From: Phoronis australis
Lineage: Eukaryota; Phoronida; Phoronidae
Length of the DNA: 64,000 nt
Assembly: GCA_002633005.1 (NCBI GenBank)
Contig: NMRA01000119.1
Coordinates: 71,636 to 135,635 of the forward strand
Direction of reading: 5' to 3'
Part shown: positions 55,301 through 64,000 of the stretch, piece after piece
How the letters are laid out: the number at the start of each line of letters is the position of its first letter
Numbering within the stretch: position 1 is the stretch's first letter
Made by a program: the position numbers and the translations under genes
The notes under the pieces: generated by a model
The model's database searches: none
What the model saw: only the letters and a program-made list of their open reading frames with translations
What the model was told of the DNA's origin: nothing

Positions 55301-58300
55301 GTTCGGAGATGCGAATGTCGGACAGGCAAAATCGTGGCTAATACTCCGCGCTGGCTCCGCCTACACAAAATCCTGGATCCGCCCCGTGCTTACTCCTCAG
55401 TGTATCAGACGACAACACGATCAGGACACAGAAGGTGATGACGTCCAAAAGCTACACTCAGTCATCCCCTATAGACCCAATTCACGCCGATAGGAGGCGG
55501 GTTCCAAACGAGGCCCGCTACGATAGCTCTGTTGGCTTATCGGCATAGTTGTATTCCGCGTTGCTCGAACGGTTAGAAAAATACGGACATTCACTTGTGT
55601 GTTTTACAATCCCTAAGCACGTTGAGATTCGGAAGCGTTGGGTCGTTGCCATACGCCTGGACGAAGGAAAATATGTCCGTGTAAAATTTTTAAATATTTT
55701 CGGCTAAAATATAGCTCATTTGTCGCATTTCGGTTGCCGGGCATCATAGCAACCACCAGAGAATCTTCGGCAAGCCTGGCTGTCTTTTCGTAATTACAGG
55801 TTGAAGCATGGTGCATTTATCTTTCCAAAAAGGACAGGGCTCTCAATCTCTCGATTGTGGGGCCGAGTGTCAGCCTTATTCCTCTCTCAAAAATATTGAA
55901 AATCATACTTCCCCTCACGAGGCCTAAAAATTTCTCTAATTTTCTCGGAAAATCAAATGACACAGGTGAGAATTTGAAAGAGCACAAAATGCTGCTTGAA
56001 ACAGAGCCTTTGAGAGCTTGCAACAGGGCGAGGGTGCTTTGATGGTGATCGAAAGGCAGATTTTCCACTCACTCGGCGAAAAAAATCCCCACATTCTCAG
56101 AAGGCAAAGGAACCTTCCCTTGGATGAACGAGGCCCCTGAAGAAACATGATAACTATGCTTGCTCTGTCCAGTTATCTGAAATTGAGCTTTAAAACGAAG
56201 ATATGATTTTCACGAAACAATTAGGTGAGGGGTGCTGAACGTGCGATAGCACCTGGCTCTTTGGTTAACTGCCCAGCTCAGTCTTTTGTACCATATGATA
56301 ACAAGAAGGCCAATTATCTCCCAGGCTTCACAGGAAACGTATGGTGGTTGCACGCTATTACCGAAAGCGTATTCAGAACACAGTCAAACCCAGTGCGTTG
56401 GTAATCCGTTTGGACAGAATAGATTGTCTTAAATTCTGTTGTAGTTGGGCGATTTTGGTGATTCGAAAACGGAATATGATCAGCATTTGACGAGGAATTC
56501 AGAAATGCTATTGGTTAAAGCTCAAATATGTTATTACTTAACTTTCATTTTCATCAGCCCAGACCAGTCAGGCTAGATACGATCTGATCGGAGATTTAAA
56601 AGCAATTATCGAACAAAAGAGCACAGGCCCTCCAACCATCAATGCCAGAATGGATTTAATCAGTCGTGTAAGATATTGGCTACGGGGTAAACTTCCCAAC
56701 TTGTTGTTGGGTTATAGAATCGAACAAGTTGGGAGCAACGGGATATCGCCGATATGCGCCAGGACCTAGACTATGCTTTATGAATTAAATCTAATGTGAC
56801 TAATTGCACATGACAGTAAAATACGATGAGCCGCCCCTGTCGAATATATCTTCAACTCGTCAACAATACGAGCAGATGACTTGGTTTGTGTAGAAAGCAT
56901 TTTTATCAACAATTTACAAGAAGAAACGTAACCCAGCATTCAGCATAGTACCTAATCCGTAACACTGGGATCGCCGCAATTTGGTCATATTTACTTTCCA
57001 TGTTTCGAACCTGGTTTCGGAAAAATATACCCTTTCGTCAGACAACTCTTTGGTGCATTGACTTGTTCTCTAATCTATTTTTCTACGTCTCTCTAGTTAA
57101 TAATCGACACATTTTTAAGATCTAATATGCAGGTTGGACTCGGAAGACCGGCCATTTAACTCGCCTAATGTCAACTTCAGCTTTGTTTATCGCAGTGAGC
57201 ATCGCTTTAGATTTTAATGTCCGCCGCGTGAATTAGGTCTATATCAACAGGTTTGAGCATGTAGCAGAGATCCTTAAGTCACACAGTGTAAAACTGTACA
57301 TCAAGCCAATCATTATTCTTCGGGAAAAGTTGGTTGCCCCCACGGATGCTACTCCCGACAATGAAGGTGAAACATACCAGTTGACTTGGCGACCATGATT
57401 AAGGGGCACTTTAAACTAAAGAGACCCTCTTTTGTCGGTGAACATACATGTACAGTTAGAGCTTGGACATACCATTGACAACATTAATGCCAAAACTGTC
57501 GCTAAGAAAATTCTAAGAGAAGATGTTTAAATTAAAACCAAACGAAATAAAGTTTCTCACAAGACCTGGAATGTGTTACGAATCGACTGATTAATAAATA
57601 TAGGTTATACAACGTACGTGTTTGTACCAGTGCTTATTATATCGAGATTCGTGATATGCAAATGTATTTGAACGATGGTGAATGGCCATTACAACCGTGT
57701 AATGACCCATTTATTTATTAAACGGCGTTAGATAGCATTTTGAAACGTCACGACCTCCAACATCAGGCCTCTGACCGAGAAAGTCGTTACAAAAGCCGAA
57801 GCGAGACGAGAAAGGTAGATCGATTCATTGCAATGCTTCTCGTTTAGTATGTGGTATAAATAGATTATTACATTTCTCAGTCATTACCCCCCTTATCTAG
57901 ACCCCTCGTGGCAATAATTCTCCAAAATCCCCTCGGGCTCTAGATTACGGAGGCTAACGATTTCAACATGTAATAATGTATATGTACGTATTTTTTGATG
58001 TTACATAGGTGAATCACGAAGTAACAAAGTAGAAATACATACGCCTAACATTTTAGCTTTTGCAAAACACGAATACCATTACAGTCAAACGCGCGCCAAC
58101 CAAACAATGCCGGAATTCCGTGAAGGTGACAAGGTTATGCTTAACAAATCGAGTATCCCAGCTACACGTACTCCCAGTCAGAAGGACATGCAGACAACTT
58201 CTTAAACGGATCCATCTTTGGAGGCAAATTCCATTACTCTGATCCACATTCATTCAAACGGAGACGAACCCAACTAAAGAAACGCCCAGAGACTGTCCAG

Positions 58301-61300
58301 TTTCAAGGTCTATTCAGTGCTCACGTGTAGGGAAGTCCTGTAGACTGTGTTATTTATAAACATTTACAACTTCAAAGAACATTAATTACATTCCAACTTG
58401 AACATTTGTTATGACAGCTGAATGTAATTTACAATAGTTAAGTTTACAATAATGCTATTTACAACAAGCAACTGAGTTTAAGCGTTTTTTACAAAAGTTG
58501 CGTCATGTGGTTGAAAGTTTCAGACTTGTTGAGTTTTTCGGCAAAAAAGGTTGTTTTTGCGGTTCGTGTGAGGAAACAAATCCTACAATCGTCTCAGGTT
58601 GATTACATGGACAAAACCTCTTAAAAATTTCGTCAAAATCCAACTGCAAGATTCGGGATGATGACGAAAATTAAAGTAAAATAAAACAAAGCAAAGCGAA
58701 ACAAAATAAAACAAAAAAATCAAAACAAAACGAAAAACCAACTTAGACTAACCATTGGAATAAATGTATTTGCCAACCTAATAGATACACTAGTTATGCA
58801 TACTATTTAGGAACACGTGCAATTGCACTGAAACAAAGACTTACCAGGACAAAAGTGGTTGTTACAAGACTCAGTCTGATTGTCGTGCACGGTCGCATTC
58901 TGCTTGGAACGAATTCTGGTTCGACTGCCTCCGCCACATGTCTCAGAGCAGTTGGACCACGCAACCCATTGTGTCCACTCATCTACAACACGTTAAGTGT
59001 AGCGAGTAATATAACCGCCATGCCAAGTTTTCATTCATGCAGTATAACTGGAGTCCTAGTGTCTAAGCATTAGCAATACTATCAGGAGATTTGTGACCGG
59101 AAATTTTTTCATTTTGAAAAAGTGTATATCAATTTTGAAAATACACGCTATTGAGCATGTCATTGTGCGAAGAACAAAAAGAACTACTGCTACTTGATTT
59201 CTGATTTCAACTCGTAATAAGAGTTGAGTGGTCGCATTCGAATTTCGTACGGAGTAAACTTTCTTCCAGACAGTTCTGTTTTGGGCATGGTGATACTAAA
59301 TGGGAATAGGGCATCGTTTGCTTTGACAATAATTCTTCCTTTTTATTAAGCTTCTCTTGAGGGTGCCGTGTGTTACGTGCTTTTAAGTAAGACAAATTCT
59401 GAAGCTGTAGAGACCACTGACTGCATTCTTGTGAGTATAGTGTATCCTATGTACATGTATATAGGGCAGCTCAGTGCCAGAGTTCCTTTGAGAGTTGTCT
59501 ATTAGATATGCATACACGATATACCACTTGATGAATTCGCTTGAGCGGGATTATCTACCGAATACCTTATTAATTATGTAATCTCGTCTTTTTTCCTATA
59601 CCAATGGATTTTTTTTCTAGTTTTGAGTGTTCCTTGAACCTGGTCACCGGAATGTGTTTGGTTTAATCTATGAAGCGGTGTACATGTGAGAGGCCTTCCC
59701 TACTGCATAATTAGTACACTGCACTGGATTTCTTGTCATTAGGAGGAGTATCCTTGAGGTGAACCAATTTTTCCTGGATAGCATTGGTAGGTTTGAAGTG
59801 AGCGGCCATGTAGTCCCCGAGGTCACCTGTCACTGCAGACATCGTCACTTACGACTTCCAGCTCTACCACTTGTTGCCCACACATGCTAGATCAGCACGT
59901 TAGGTCAACAACGGAACCCGAGACTGACGGCAAGGTTGAAAACATAATTGTTTCTGGTGTCTGCTTATTTGAAAATCGTTGATTCCGTATTTTCTTAGTC
60001 ACCCACTCTTTCACAACAATCCACCAGAAACAGCAAAAATGATGACTGATCTGTTATATTTATTCATATTGAGGCAAGCCAAGAAACTTGTTAATCCGTG
60101 CTGACGTGCCTTTGTGTAACTCTGGACATGAGACCTCGGATGAAATTGATGTGTTCAAGCGTTTTATGTTTAGTTCGTGGTTTAAAGTGTCAAAATCAGT
60201 CGGGATAGAGACCAGAATCAACATTGTTTTTTGGCCTTAGCTGCCATTTCCCCAGCCTATGTTTAAATGTCAGCGATGACTATTGGAATGTGTTTATGGC
60301 AGGTTTTCATGGTTTATGACCTTAGGTATTTCCTGTACATGTTCAGTTTAAAGTTATTATTTCTACCTCTTGACATACATTTACAGATCATCCTTCTTGC
60401 ATGTTATATGTTATAACTTTATACTATCACACCAGAAGCTTTTAATACATCATACCGAACGCAAGTATTTTTCTCTACGAACCACCTCGGGTTTTATCTT
60501 TGTACAATAAAAACCCACATCTTTTTGCTGCCGTGACTCAATGCTTCTCACTGCACTATATTAGAAAGTAAGACACAACTGCTAGCCAGAAGACGAGGCA
60601 ATTAAACCGAGCTTCATTTACGAAGAGATGTACGCAGCTACAAGAAGTCCTCAGCAACACTCCACTGAAAGACGTCAGCGAAGAAATTTTCAACTTGAAT
60701 ACTACACTCAACATGCTTTCCGACCTGTATACCGCAATCGCTCACTTCATACCGGAAATTGATCTGGATGCATTCTACGAAGAAGCGATTGATTACATTG
60801 AGGACAGAAAGCAGCAACTGATTGACATCAAAAACTCTGTAAAACAAGTGCAGGAAAAACCATCATTCGTACCTCCAACTGCCACAACGCCGCAGCCTCA
60901 CCATGGATTTCGACTACCGACCCTACAATTACAGAAGTTCAGTCGTGATATCATGAAATTTCAACAGTTTTGGGATTTATTCGATGCCAGGGTCCACAGT
61001 CAGTCATTACCTGCTGTTCAGAAGTTTGTATATCTGAAATCTCTCCCCACCGATGAACCACTTCGAATTATCGATGGACTATCGATAGACAATTACACCA
61101 TCGCAGTCCAGCTTCTTGCATGCAGAGCGATACGGATCTACCTTTAAAATCAAGTTACCCCTCATCGAATCTATCACCAGCATGGATGCACCCACTAGCC
61201 ACCTTGCCAGCAGCCGTTCGTTTTATGACAGCTTAGTGACGACATTGAGACAACTACAAGCCATAGAATCATTTGACGGCGGTTTTCTTGTACACCTGCT

Positions 61301-63972
61301 GTTAAACAGGCTTCCCCCTTCAATCAGACGAAACATCGCAAGACGGACTGACGGCGATCTTGATATGTCCCTTGAGCAACTGCGCAAATTTCTCCAGACA
61401 TAAATTGAAATGCTGAACGTCAATGAACCGCTCACCACGTCAGCTTACGGAAGCACCATGTGCTTCCACGCTAATGCAAGAAGTCAACCAAACCGCCAGA
61501 CTACGACTCGTCAATACCAGAGAGTATGTTTTTATTGTGATGATCGCTCACATAACTCTCATTCATGCCCTAAAGTGACCTCGTACGACAAAAAATCGCT
61601 GCTATCAAAACGAAGAAAGCCTGCTTCAATTGTCTTGGAAAACACATGATATCAGCATGTAAATCTCGTTTTCGTTGCCGCACCCGCAACAAAAAACATC
61701 ACACTAACTTGTGCTCATCAGGCAATGGACAATCCAATACCAACGACAACGAACCTGCGACAAACTAAACAACGGTGACTCATGTTTCGTCATCGTCGAC
61801 TGTGCTGTTGAAGACAGCAGTAGCAGATGTAACATCCAATGATCGTGCAGTATCTGCCAATATACTATTTGATGAAGGATCACGGATGTCGTTTGTAACT
61901 AGAGAGCTAGCACATCAACTCCAACTACGACCCATCCGAAAACAAAACCTAACGATTGGAACCTTCGGGGATGGTAACAACTCTTCCACTGTCCACGATA
62001 TAGCTCGTCTCTATGTTAAGACACGGAAACATGATCATGTTTCCATGGAGGCGGTCACAGTGCCTACGATTACCACTCAACTACAAACTTGCTTGTCAAC
62101 CATCCGTGATTATTCCACCTATGAGGTTTACAGTTGGCACACTCGTCACCACATGATGGACGAATACTCACTCATCGCTGCTGACTGCTATTGGAAATTT
62201 GTCGGAAACCACATTGTGCGAGGACCTGGCCCTACTGCAGTGAGCTCTATACTGGGTTATCTAATACCTGGTCTAGTGAACAGTACCCCTTCCACTCCTC
62301 AATCATCGGCGATCATGAAACTAACAATGAACTCGAAAAACTATGCATGGACATTGGAGACTCTCGGTATAAACGGCACAGAAGTGCTACCATCTCCCGT
62401 AGACTACCATGAATTTCATGACAACATCACCCTCTTGAACATTGGCAAATATGAAGTGAAGCTGCCCTGGAAAACCCAACACGAACCTCTGCCTAGCAAT
62501 TATCACACTAGTGCGAAACGGAGTAAAATCATGGTCAACAAGCTAGAGCCGGCTGCGCGTGAACAATACGCACACTTAACTACTCAACTTGAGACTGGTA
62601 TTATCGAACGTGCCATCAACACTGATCCACAGCACGGGCACTATATACCCGTTGTTTCGCGAATCGGCCACTACCCCCACTTCCTATAGTTTACGATTAT
62701 AGCACTGCTAACAAAGAATCACCATCACTCAATCACATTGGATTAATAGCTCCAAACAGCTACCTGTGTGTGTGAAACACCGTGTTAATAACCGTCGCCC
62801 AACCGAGCTTGTGGATGTACTGTCCTGCTGATACTAATCCAGCTGATTTGTTAACACGAGGTGTCGCATTTAACCACCTGCAACAGTCACGTCTTTAAAT
62901 GGACCCCAATGGTTAATGAATACCTAGCCCCAACAAACTTGGAAAACTCAGAAACCAGTCACTGTGCAAACTACACCTGTCATTCAGCCCGACAACAATG
63001 GTGACAATATCTGTGGAATACAAAAGGTGATTGACATCAATATTCATTCGCCACTTCAGCGATTACTGCGAATTAGTGCATGGATTAATAGGTTTATCTG
63101 TGCAATCAAAGGCAAAGAGCGACACTTTGTGCCTAATACGTTGACTGCACTTGAGATTACTGAAGCAGAGAGACAGTGGGTCCAGTCTGTACAGCATTGT
63201 GTGTTCGCGACAAAATTTCAACAACTCGACAACAACGCAAACCCAAGGTCTCTCCTAATTCGACAATCGCGTTTGTATACTGAAAATAATGTTGAAACAA
63301 AGACTTACCAAGACATGAGTGGTCGTTACAAAACTCAGTCTGATTTTCCTGCACGGTCGCATACTGACTGGAACGAATTCTGGTTCGACTGCCTCCGCCA
63401 CATGTCACGGAGCAGTTGGTCCACGCATCCCATTGAGTCCACTCGTCTACAACACATTGAGTGGAGCGTTTGATATGACCTCCGTGTGAGATTTTCATTC
63501 ATACGGTAAAACGGGAATCCGACTGTTATGTCTAGATTACACACATAAAAGATAAGTAATTCTATGAAGGGGTTTGTCGCTGGACATTCTTTTCACTTTT
63601 AAAAATTGTACACCAATTAGAAAATACGTGGTGTTGAGCATGTCATTGTAATAAGAGCAAAAACAGATACTAACAAGGCACAGTTTCACGACAATTTAGT
63701 GAGAGAGTGGGATTATCTAGGCAATGCCTTATTAAATATTAAATCTAGCCAAGCTCATTTATTTAATAAACCCTCATTCCAAATGAGAAGGTGTTTAACT
63801 GCTTGAGATTAGTTTGTGGCTTTTGCACTGCAAATTTGAAGAAGTACTTGGACATTGCAAGCTTGGGTTTCCTCCTGCGAGACCCCAGATTCATCCAGCA
63901 GAACCCTGGCCTGATTGCCTCCACCACAAGTCTCAGAACAACCAGACCATTCGCTCCACGGTGATGACAAGT
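48898..63972 (-). CDS. TSP1-repeat protein with C-terminal TLDc domain (3' part, five exons; 5' end outside window)
   Basis: Minus-strand exons 63972-63829, 63446-63309, 58982-58845, 53507-53337 and 49385-48898 join in phase 1 throughout. The first four are single thrombospondin type 1 domains with the usual W..W..W/CS.TCGGG core and paired Cys. The last exon carries a TLDc domain (FHLIYNSSDSTSTFNG, PTLVVGVAESSGDLFGGYTA, AFIFSM, then YPEFGDNDLPL and a C-terminal WKRFEVYKV). N-glycosylation sequons (NSS, NGS, NCT, NQT, NVS) and Cys pairs indicate an extracellular protein. TSP1 domains usually bind glycans or matrix. Most known animal TLDc proteins (OXR1, NCOA7 and TBC1D24 types) are cytosolic, so the role of TLDc here is unknown. 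The signal peptide and any upstream domains lie to the right of the window. Confidence 0.88.
49855..50250 (+). pseudogene. Transposon-borne P2X7 C-terminal-like ORF (truncated)
   Basis: The ATG at 49855 has good context (GAAAATGGCT). The protein has an acidic N-terminal part (YHSDSSVIDGDLVHSCGDED) and then WCKCTVCVVIPTSMECLCCSE, the Cys pattern of the P2X7-type cytoplasmic zinc domain, widely carried by transposons. After about residue 100 the sequence becomes the antisense of the transposase ORF (junction near 50157), so the gene is cut by an internal deletion. Confidence 0.7.
49941..50947 (-). pseudogene. Kolobok-like THAP transposase, N-terminal part, frameshifted
   Basis: 50947-50717 encodes a THAP zinc finger: MPHCCCVPGCTNY...VCGKHF, which fits C-X3-C...C-X2-H, with the conserved HRFP and TWL. 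A frameshift near 50755 moves the continuation into the frame 50843-49941: DYDRDLYAELMKVPAKQRLK, a Ser/Thr-rich linker, then CQVCGEGVTRHG and CVAGHSGKWDSC, a second Cys-rich motif typical of these transposases. Beyond MPEVHLTA (about 50160) the frame runs antisense through the P2X7-like ORF, which marks the deletion junction. The catalytic domain is absent. Confidence 0.75.
51424..51500 (-). mobile_element. tRNA-derived SINE remnant
   Basis: The minus strand (GATTTGGCTCTTCCAGCAGA, then GCTAATTCGATTCC) parallels the copy at 20190-20262, including the following GTGATCTCAGAAAAAC tail. Confidence 0.5.
51501..53336. other. Intron of the TSP1-TLDc gene, nothing else seen
   Basis: A short CA/CG tract at 52425-52456 is the only simple repeat. 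No further TSP1 exon was found. Confidence 0.4.
53337..53507 (-). CDS. TSP1 domain exon (fourth in window)
   Basis: The acceptor is TTGATGTTGTTCACAG; the donor GTAAGA begins at 53336. 171 nt, phase 1-1. It encodes HGNWSEWTSIGACNVTC...IRTCTNPAPQNNGSQCNGDN...CRTENCL, a full-length TSP1 with six Cys. It is longer than the other TSP1 exons here. Confidence 0.9.
54266..54413 (-). pseudogene. Penelope-like element fragment: linker before GIY-YIG domain
   Basis: Minus-strand frames give FKPINATWKKLFHPKDTTPN and, after a shift, PCVVYELACKEGLC. They match the 'KP..T....LVHPKD...K..GVVY.L.C' segment of Penelope-like proteins. A parallel copy lies at 59690-59806. Confidence 0.6.
54827..54869. repeat. 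Perfect 21-bp inverted repeat with 1-nt loop
   Basis: 54827-54847 (begins GCGAGTCAAAGC, ends GGTAATT) is the exact reverse complement of 54849-54869, with a single C between. The paralogous segment near 60060-60090 has no such hairpin, so it arose after the duplication or was lost there. Confidence 0.95.
55233..55385. mobile_element. CAGTGGCGG-type hAT MITE, 153 bp
   Basis: The left end is CAGTGGCGGGCTTAGAGGGG; the right end is CAAAATCCTGGATCCGCCCC. The flanks GTGCTTCA (55225-55232) and GTGCTTAC (55386-55393) look like a decayed 8-bp target duplication, as expected for hAT. Confidence 0.7.
55461..56229. other. Intron sequence, nothing recognised
   Basis: Short chance ORFs only. Confidence 0.35.
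56230..56700 (+). repeat. Dispersed repeat, homologous to 17840-18310
   Basis: Collinear words are CAGAATAGATTGTCTTAA, GAGGAATTCAGAAATGCTAT, AATTATCGAACAAAAG and GTAAGATATTGGCTAC. The exon-like part (56558-56667) keeps acceptor and donor but is interrupted by stops and a 2-bp insertion. Confidence 0.7.
57010..57050 (-). repeat. Possible Penelope-like terminal motif
   Basis: The minus strand reads TGTCTGACGAAAGGGTATAT then TTTTCCGAAACCAGG, resembling the terminal words seen at 39504-39560. Confidence 0.3.
57235..57560 (+). pseudogene. Penelope-like element fragment: linker and GIY-YIG region
   Basis: The plus strand reads AEILKSHSVKLYIKPIIILR and EKLVAPTDATPDNEGETY, then ELGHTIDNINAKTVAKKI. 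The order fits the segment between reverse transcriptase and GIY-YIG endonuclease of Penelope-like proteins. It may be the downstream part of the element at 54455-55460, split by the repeat at 56.2-56.7 kb. Confidence 0.5.
57561..58030. other. Intron sequence, nothing recognised
   Basis: No conserved motif was identified. Confidence 0.3.
58040..58310 (+). pseudogene. Possible Gypsy-type integrase C-terminal fragment
   Basis: The plus strand reads AFAKHEYHYSQTRANQTMPE followed by FREGDKVML, resembling the 'YYDR...LPEL..GD.V.L' segment of Ty3/Gypsy integrases. Further on, SFKRRRTQLKKRPETVQ resembles their '.YRRNR..L' end. It is short and uncertain. Confidence 0.4.
58845..58982 (-). CDS. TSP1 domain exon (third in window)
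   Basis: The acceptor is AACGTGTTGTAG; the donor GTAAGT begins at 58844. 138 nt, phase 1-1. It encodes EWTQWVAWSNCSETCGGGSR and TRIRSKQNATVHDNQTESC...FCPG. It is about 88% identical to the exon at 63309-63446. Confidence 0.9.
59690..60285. pseudogene. Second copy of the inverted Penelope-like segment
   Basis: It aligns with 54280-55030 over most of its length. The minus strand gives KPTNAIQEKLVHLKDTPPND at about 59720-59800. Directly adjoining on the plus strand is AAM*SPRSPVTADI, the reverse transcriptase motif. Shared words continue to GTTTAAATGTCAGCGATGAC near 60270. Confidence 0.7.
60290..60589 (+). other. Possible 5' LTR/leader of the BEL/Pao element
   Basis: This stretch precedes gag and contains AATAAA at about 60508-60513 and a C-rich end. 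No matching 3' LTR was found, so the boundaries are unknown. Confidence 0.3.
60590..63285 (+). pseudogene. BEL/Pao LTR retrotransposon, decayed and deleted
   Basis: Gag: about 60608-61137 holds the BEL motif LPTLQLQKFSRDIMKFQQFW...VQKFVYLKSLP and is shifted at about 61120 into 61116-61403. A CX2CX4HX4C zinc knuckle (CFYCDDRSHNSHSC) lies at about 61527. The Pao-type protease region (ILFDEGSRMSFVTRELAHQL) is in 61775-62689, which continues through ADCYWKFVGNHIVRGPGPTA to the reverse transcriptase start (KYEVKLPWKTQHEPLPSNYH). Most of the reverse transcriptase core, including its catalytic motif, is deleted after YDYSTANKESPSLNH (about 62740). The sequence resumes as LPVCVKHRVNNRRP and WMYCPADTNPADLLTRG, then HSPLQRLLRISAWINRFICA. 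Integrase and 3' LTR are absent. It inserted in an intron of the TSP1-TLDc gene, on the opposite strand. Confidence 0.88.
63309..63446 (-). CDS. TSP1 domain exon (second in window)
   Basis: The acceptor is AATGTGTTGTAG; the donor GTAAGT begins at 63308. 138 nt, phase 1-1. It encodes EWTQWDAWTNCSVTCGGGSR and TRIRSSQYATVQENQTEFC...SCLG. Confidence 0.9.
63829..63972 (-). CDS. TSP1 domain exon (first in window)
   Basis: The acceptor is TTTGTTATTTTAG. The likely donor GTGCAA at 63828 is weak but is the one that keeps phase 1 and completes the last Cys. 144 nt. It encodes SPWSEWSGCSETCGGGNQAR and ends QACNVQVLLQIC. More exons are expected to the right of the window. Confidence 0.8.
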
Positions 63973-64000
63973 CTAAAATAACAAACTCCACTCGACTATT

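Larger units (their letters stand above)
54455..55460 (+). pseudogene. Penelope-like reverse transcriptase fragment
   Basis: On the plus strand, GAAMWSPLSPIAADIYMEDF corresponds to the MGSPLSP...A..YME motif of Penelope reverse transcriptases, followed by a degraded catalytic region (WRRYVDD-like CGRYIFVV). Further on, 55035-55240 reads MVYRKPKHTDQYLNRRSNNL, the conserved VYRKPTHTDQYL segment. The element is interrupted by a hairpin (54827-54869) and a MITE (55233-55385). Confidence 0.7.

Noticed and set aside
56558-56667. A functional plus-strand exon
   Set aside because: Splice sites persist but the frame has stops and a 2-bp shift relative to the copy at 18154.
1-64000. CRISPR arrays, operons or bacterial ribosome binding sites
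   Set aside because: The sequence is eukaryotic with spliced genes. The tandem repeats lack regular unique spacers.

Overview
The window looks like nuclear DNA from an invertebrate animal, most likely a marine bilaterian. Two kinds of evidence support this. The real genes are split by long introns with GT-AG ends and matching phases. The space between exons is packed with transposable elements typical of such genomes: Tx1/L1-like LINE, BEL/Pao, Penelope-like, Kolobok-like, hAT and tRNA-derived SINEs. I cannot name the species. Amphioxus or another invertebrate deuterostome would fit, but nothing here proves it. There are three gap or ambiguous-base sites: 13209, 36899 and a run of N at 42868-42926.

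0-24 kb is the gene-bearing part. A decayed LINE fills about 1-2050. Three minus-strand exons (6184-2949) open an unrecognised gene. A strong minus-strand donor at 8540 suggests that its 5' UTR starts next to the start codon of ALG13, so the two genes probably share a divergent promoter. ALG13 is complete on the plus strand: four exons, 8697-16921, 164 residues. It is the catalytic half of the ALG13/ALG14 UDP-GlcNAc transferase, which adds the second GlcNAc to dolichol in N-glycosylation. At 23520-21145 (minus) lies an uninterrupted 791-residue nuclear protein with three Psq-like helix-turn-helix repeats, an AT-hook and a Tc5/CENP-B-type DNA-binding domain but no transposase catalytic domain.

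24-48 kb has no convincing host gene. It holds two copies of a non-coding repeat with an internal period near 146 bp that carries CTCF-like motifs, two hAT transposase relics, a broken Kolobok-like element with a small MITE nested in it, a 386-bp tandem repeat, several hAT-type MITEs, SINEs and a long GT microsatellite.

48.9-64 kb is the 3' part of a minus-strand gene for an extracellular protein: at least four thrombospondin type 1 (TSP1) domains, each on its own phase 1-1 exon, followed by a C-terminal TLDc domain. Its introns hold a second Kolobok-like element with 147-bp inverted repeats and TTAA flanks, Penelope-like fragments, a possible Gypsy integrase fragment and a decayed BEL/Pao element. 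Two of the TSP1 exons (58845-58982 and 63309-63446) are about 88% identical and are a fairly recent duplication.

The TSP1-TLDc architecture and the periodic CTCF-like repeat are the two observations I would follow first.
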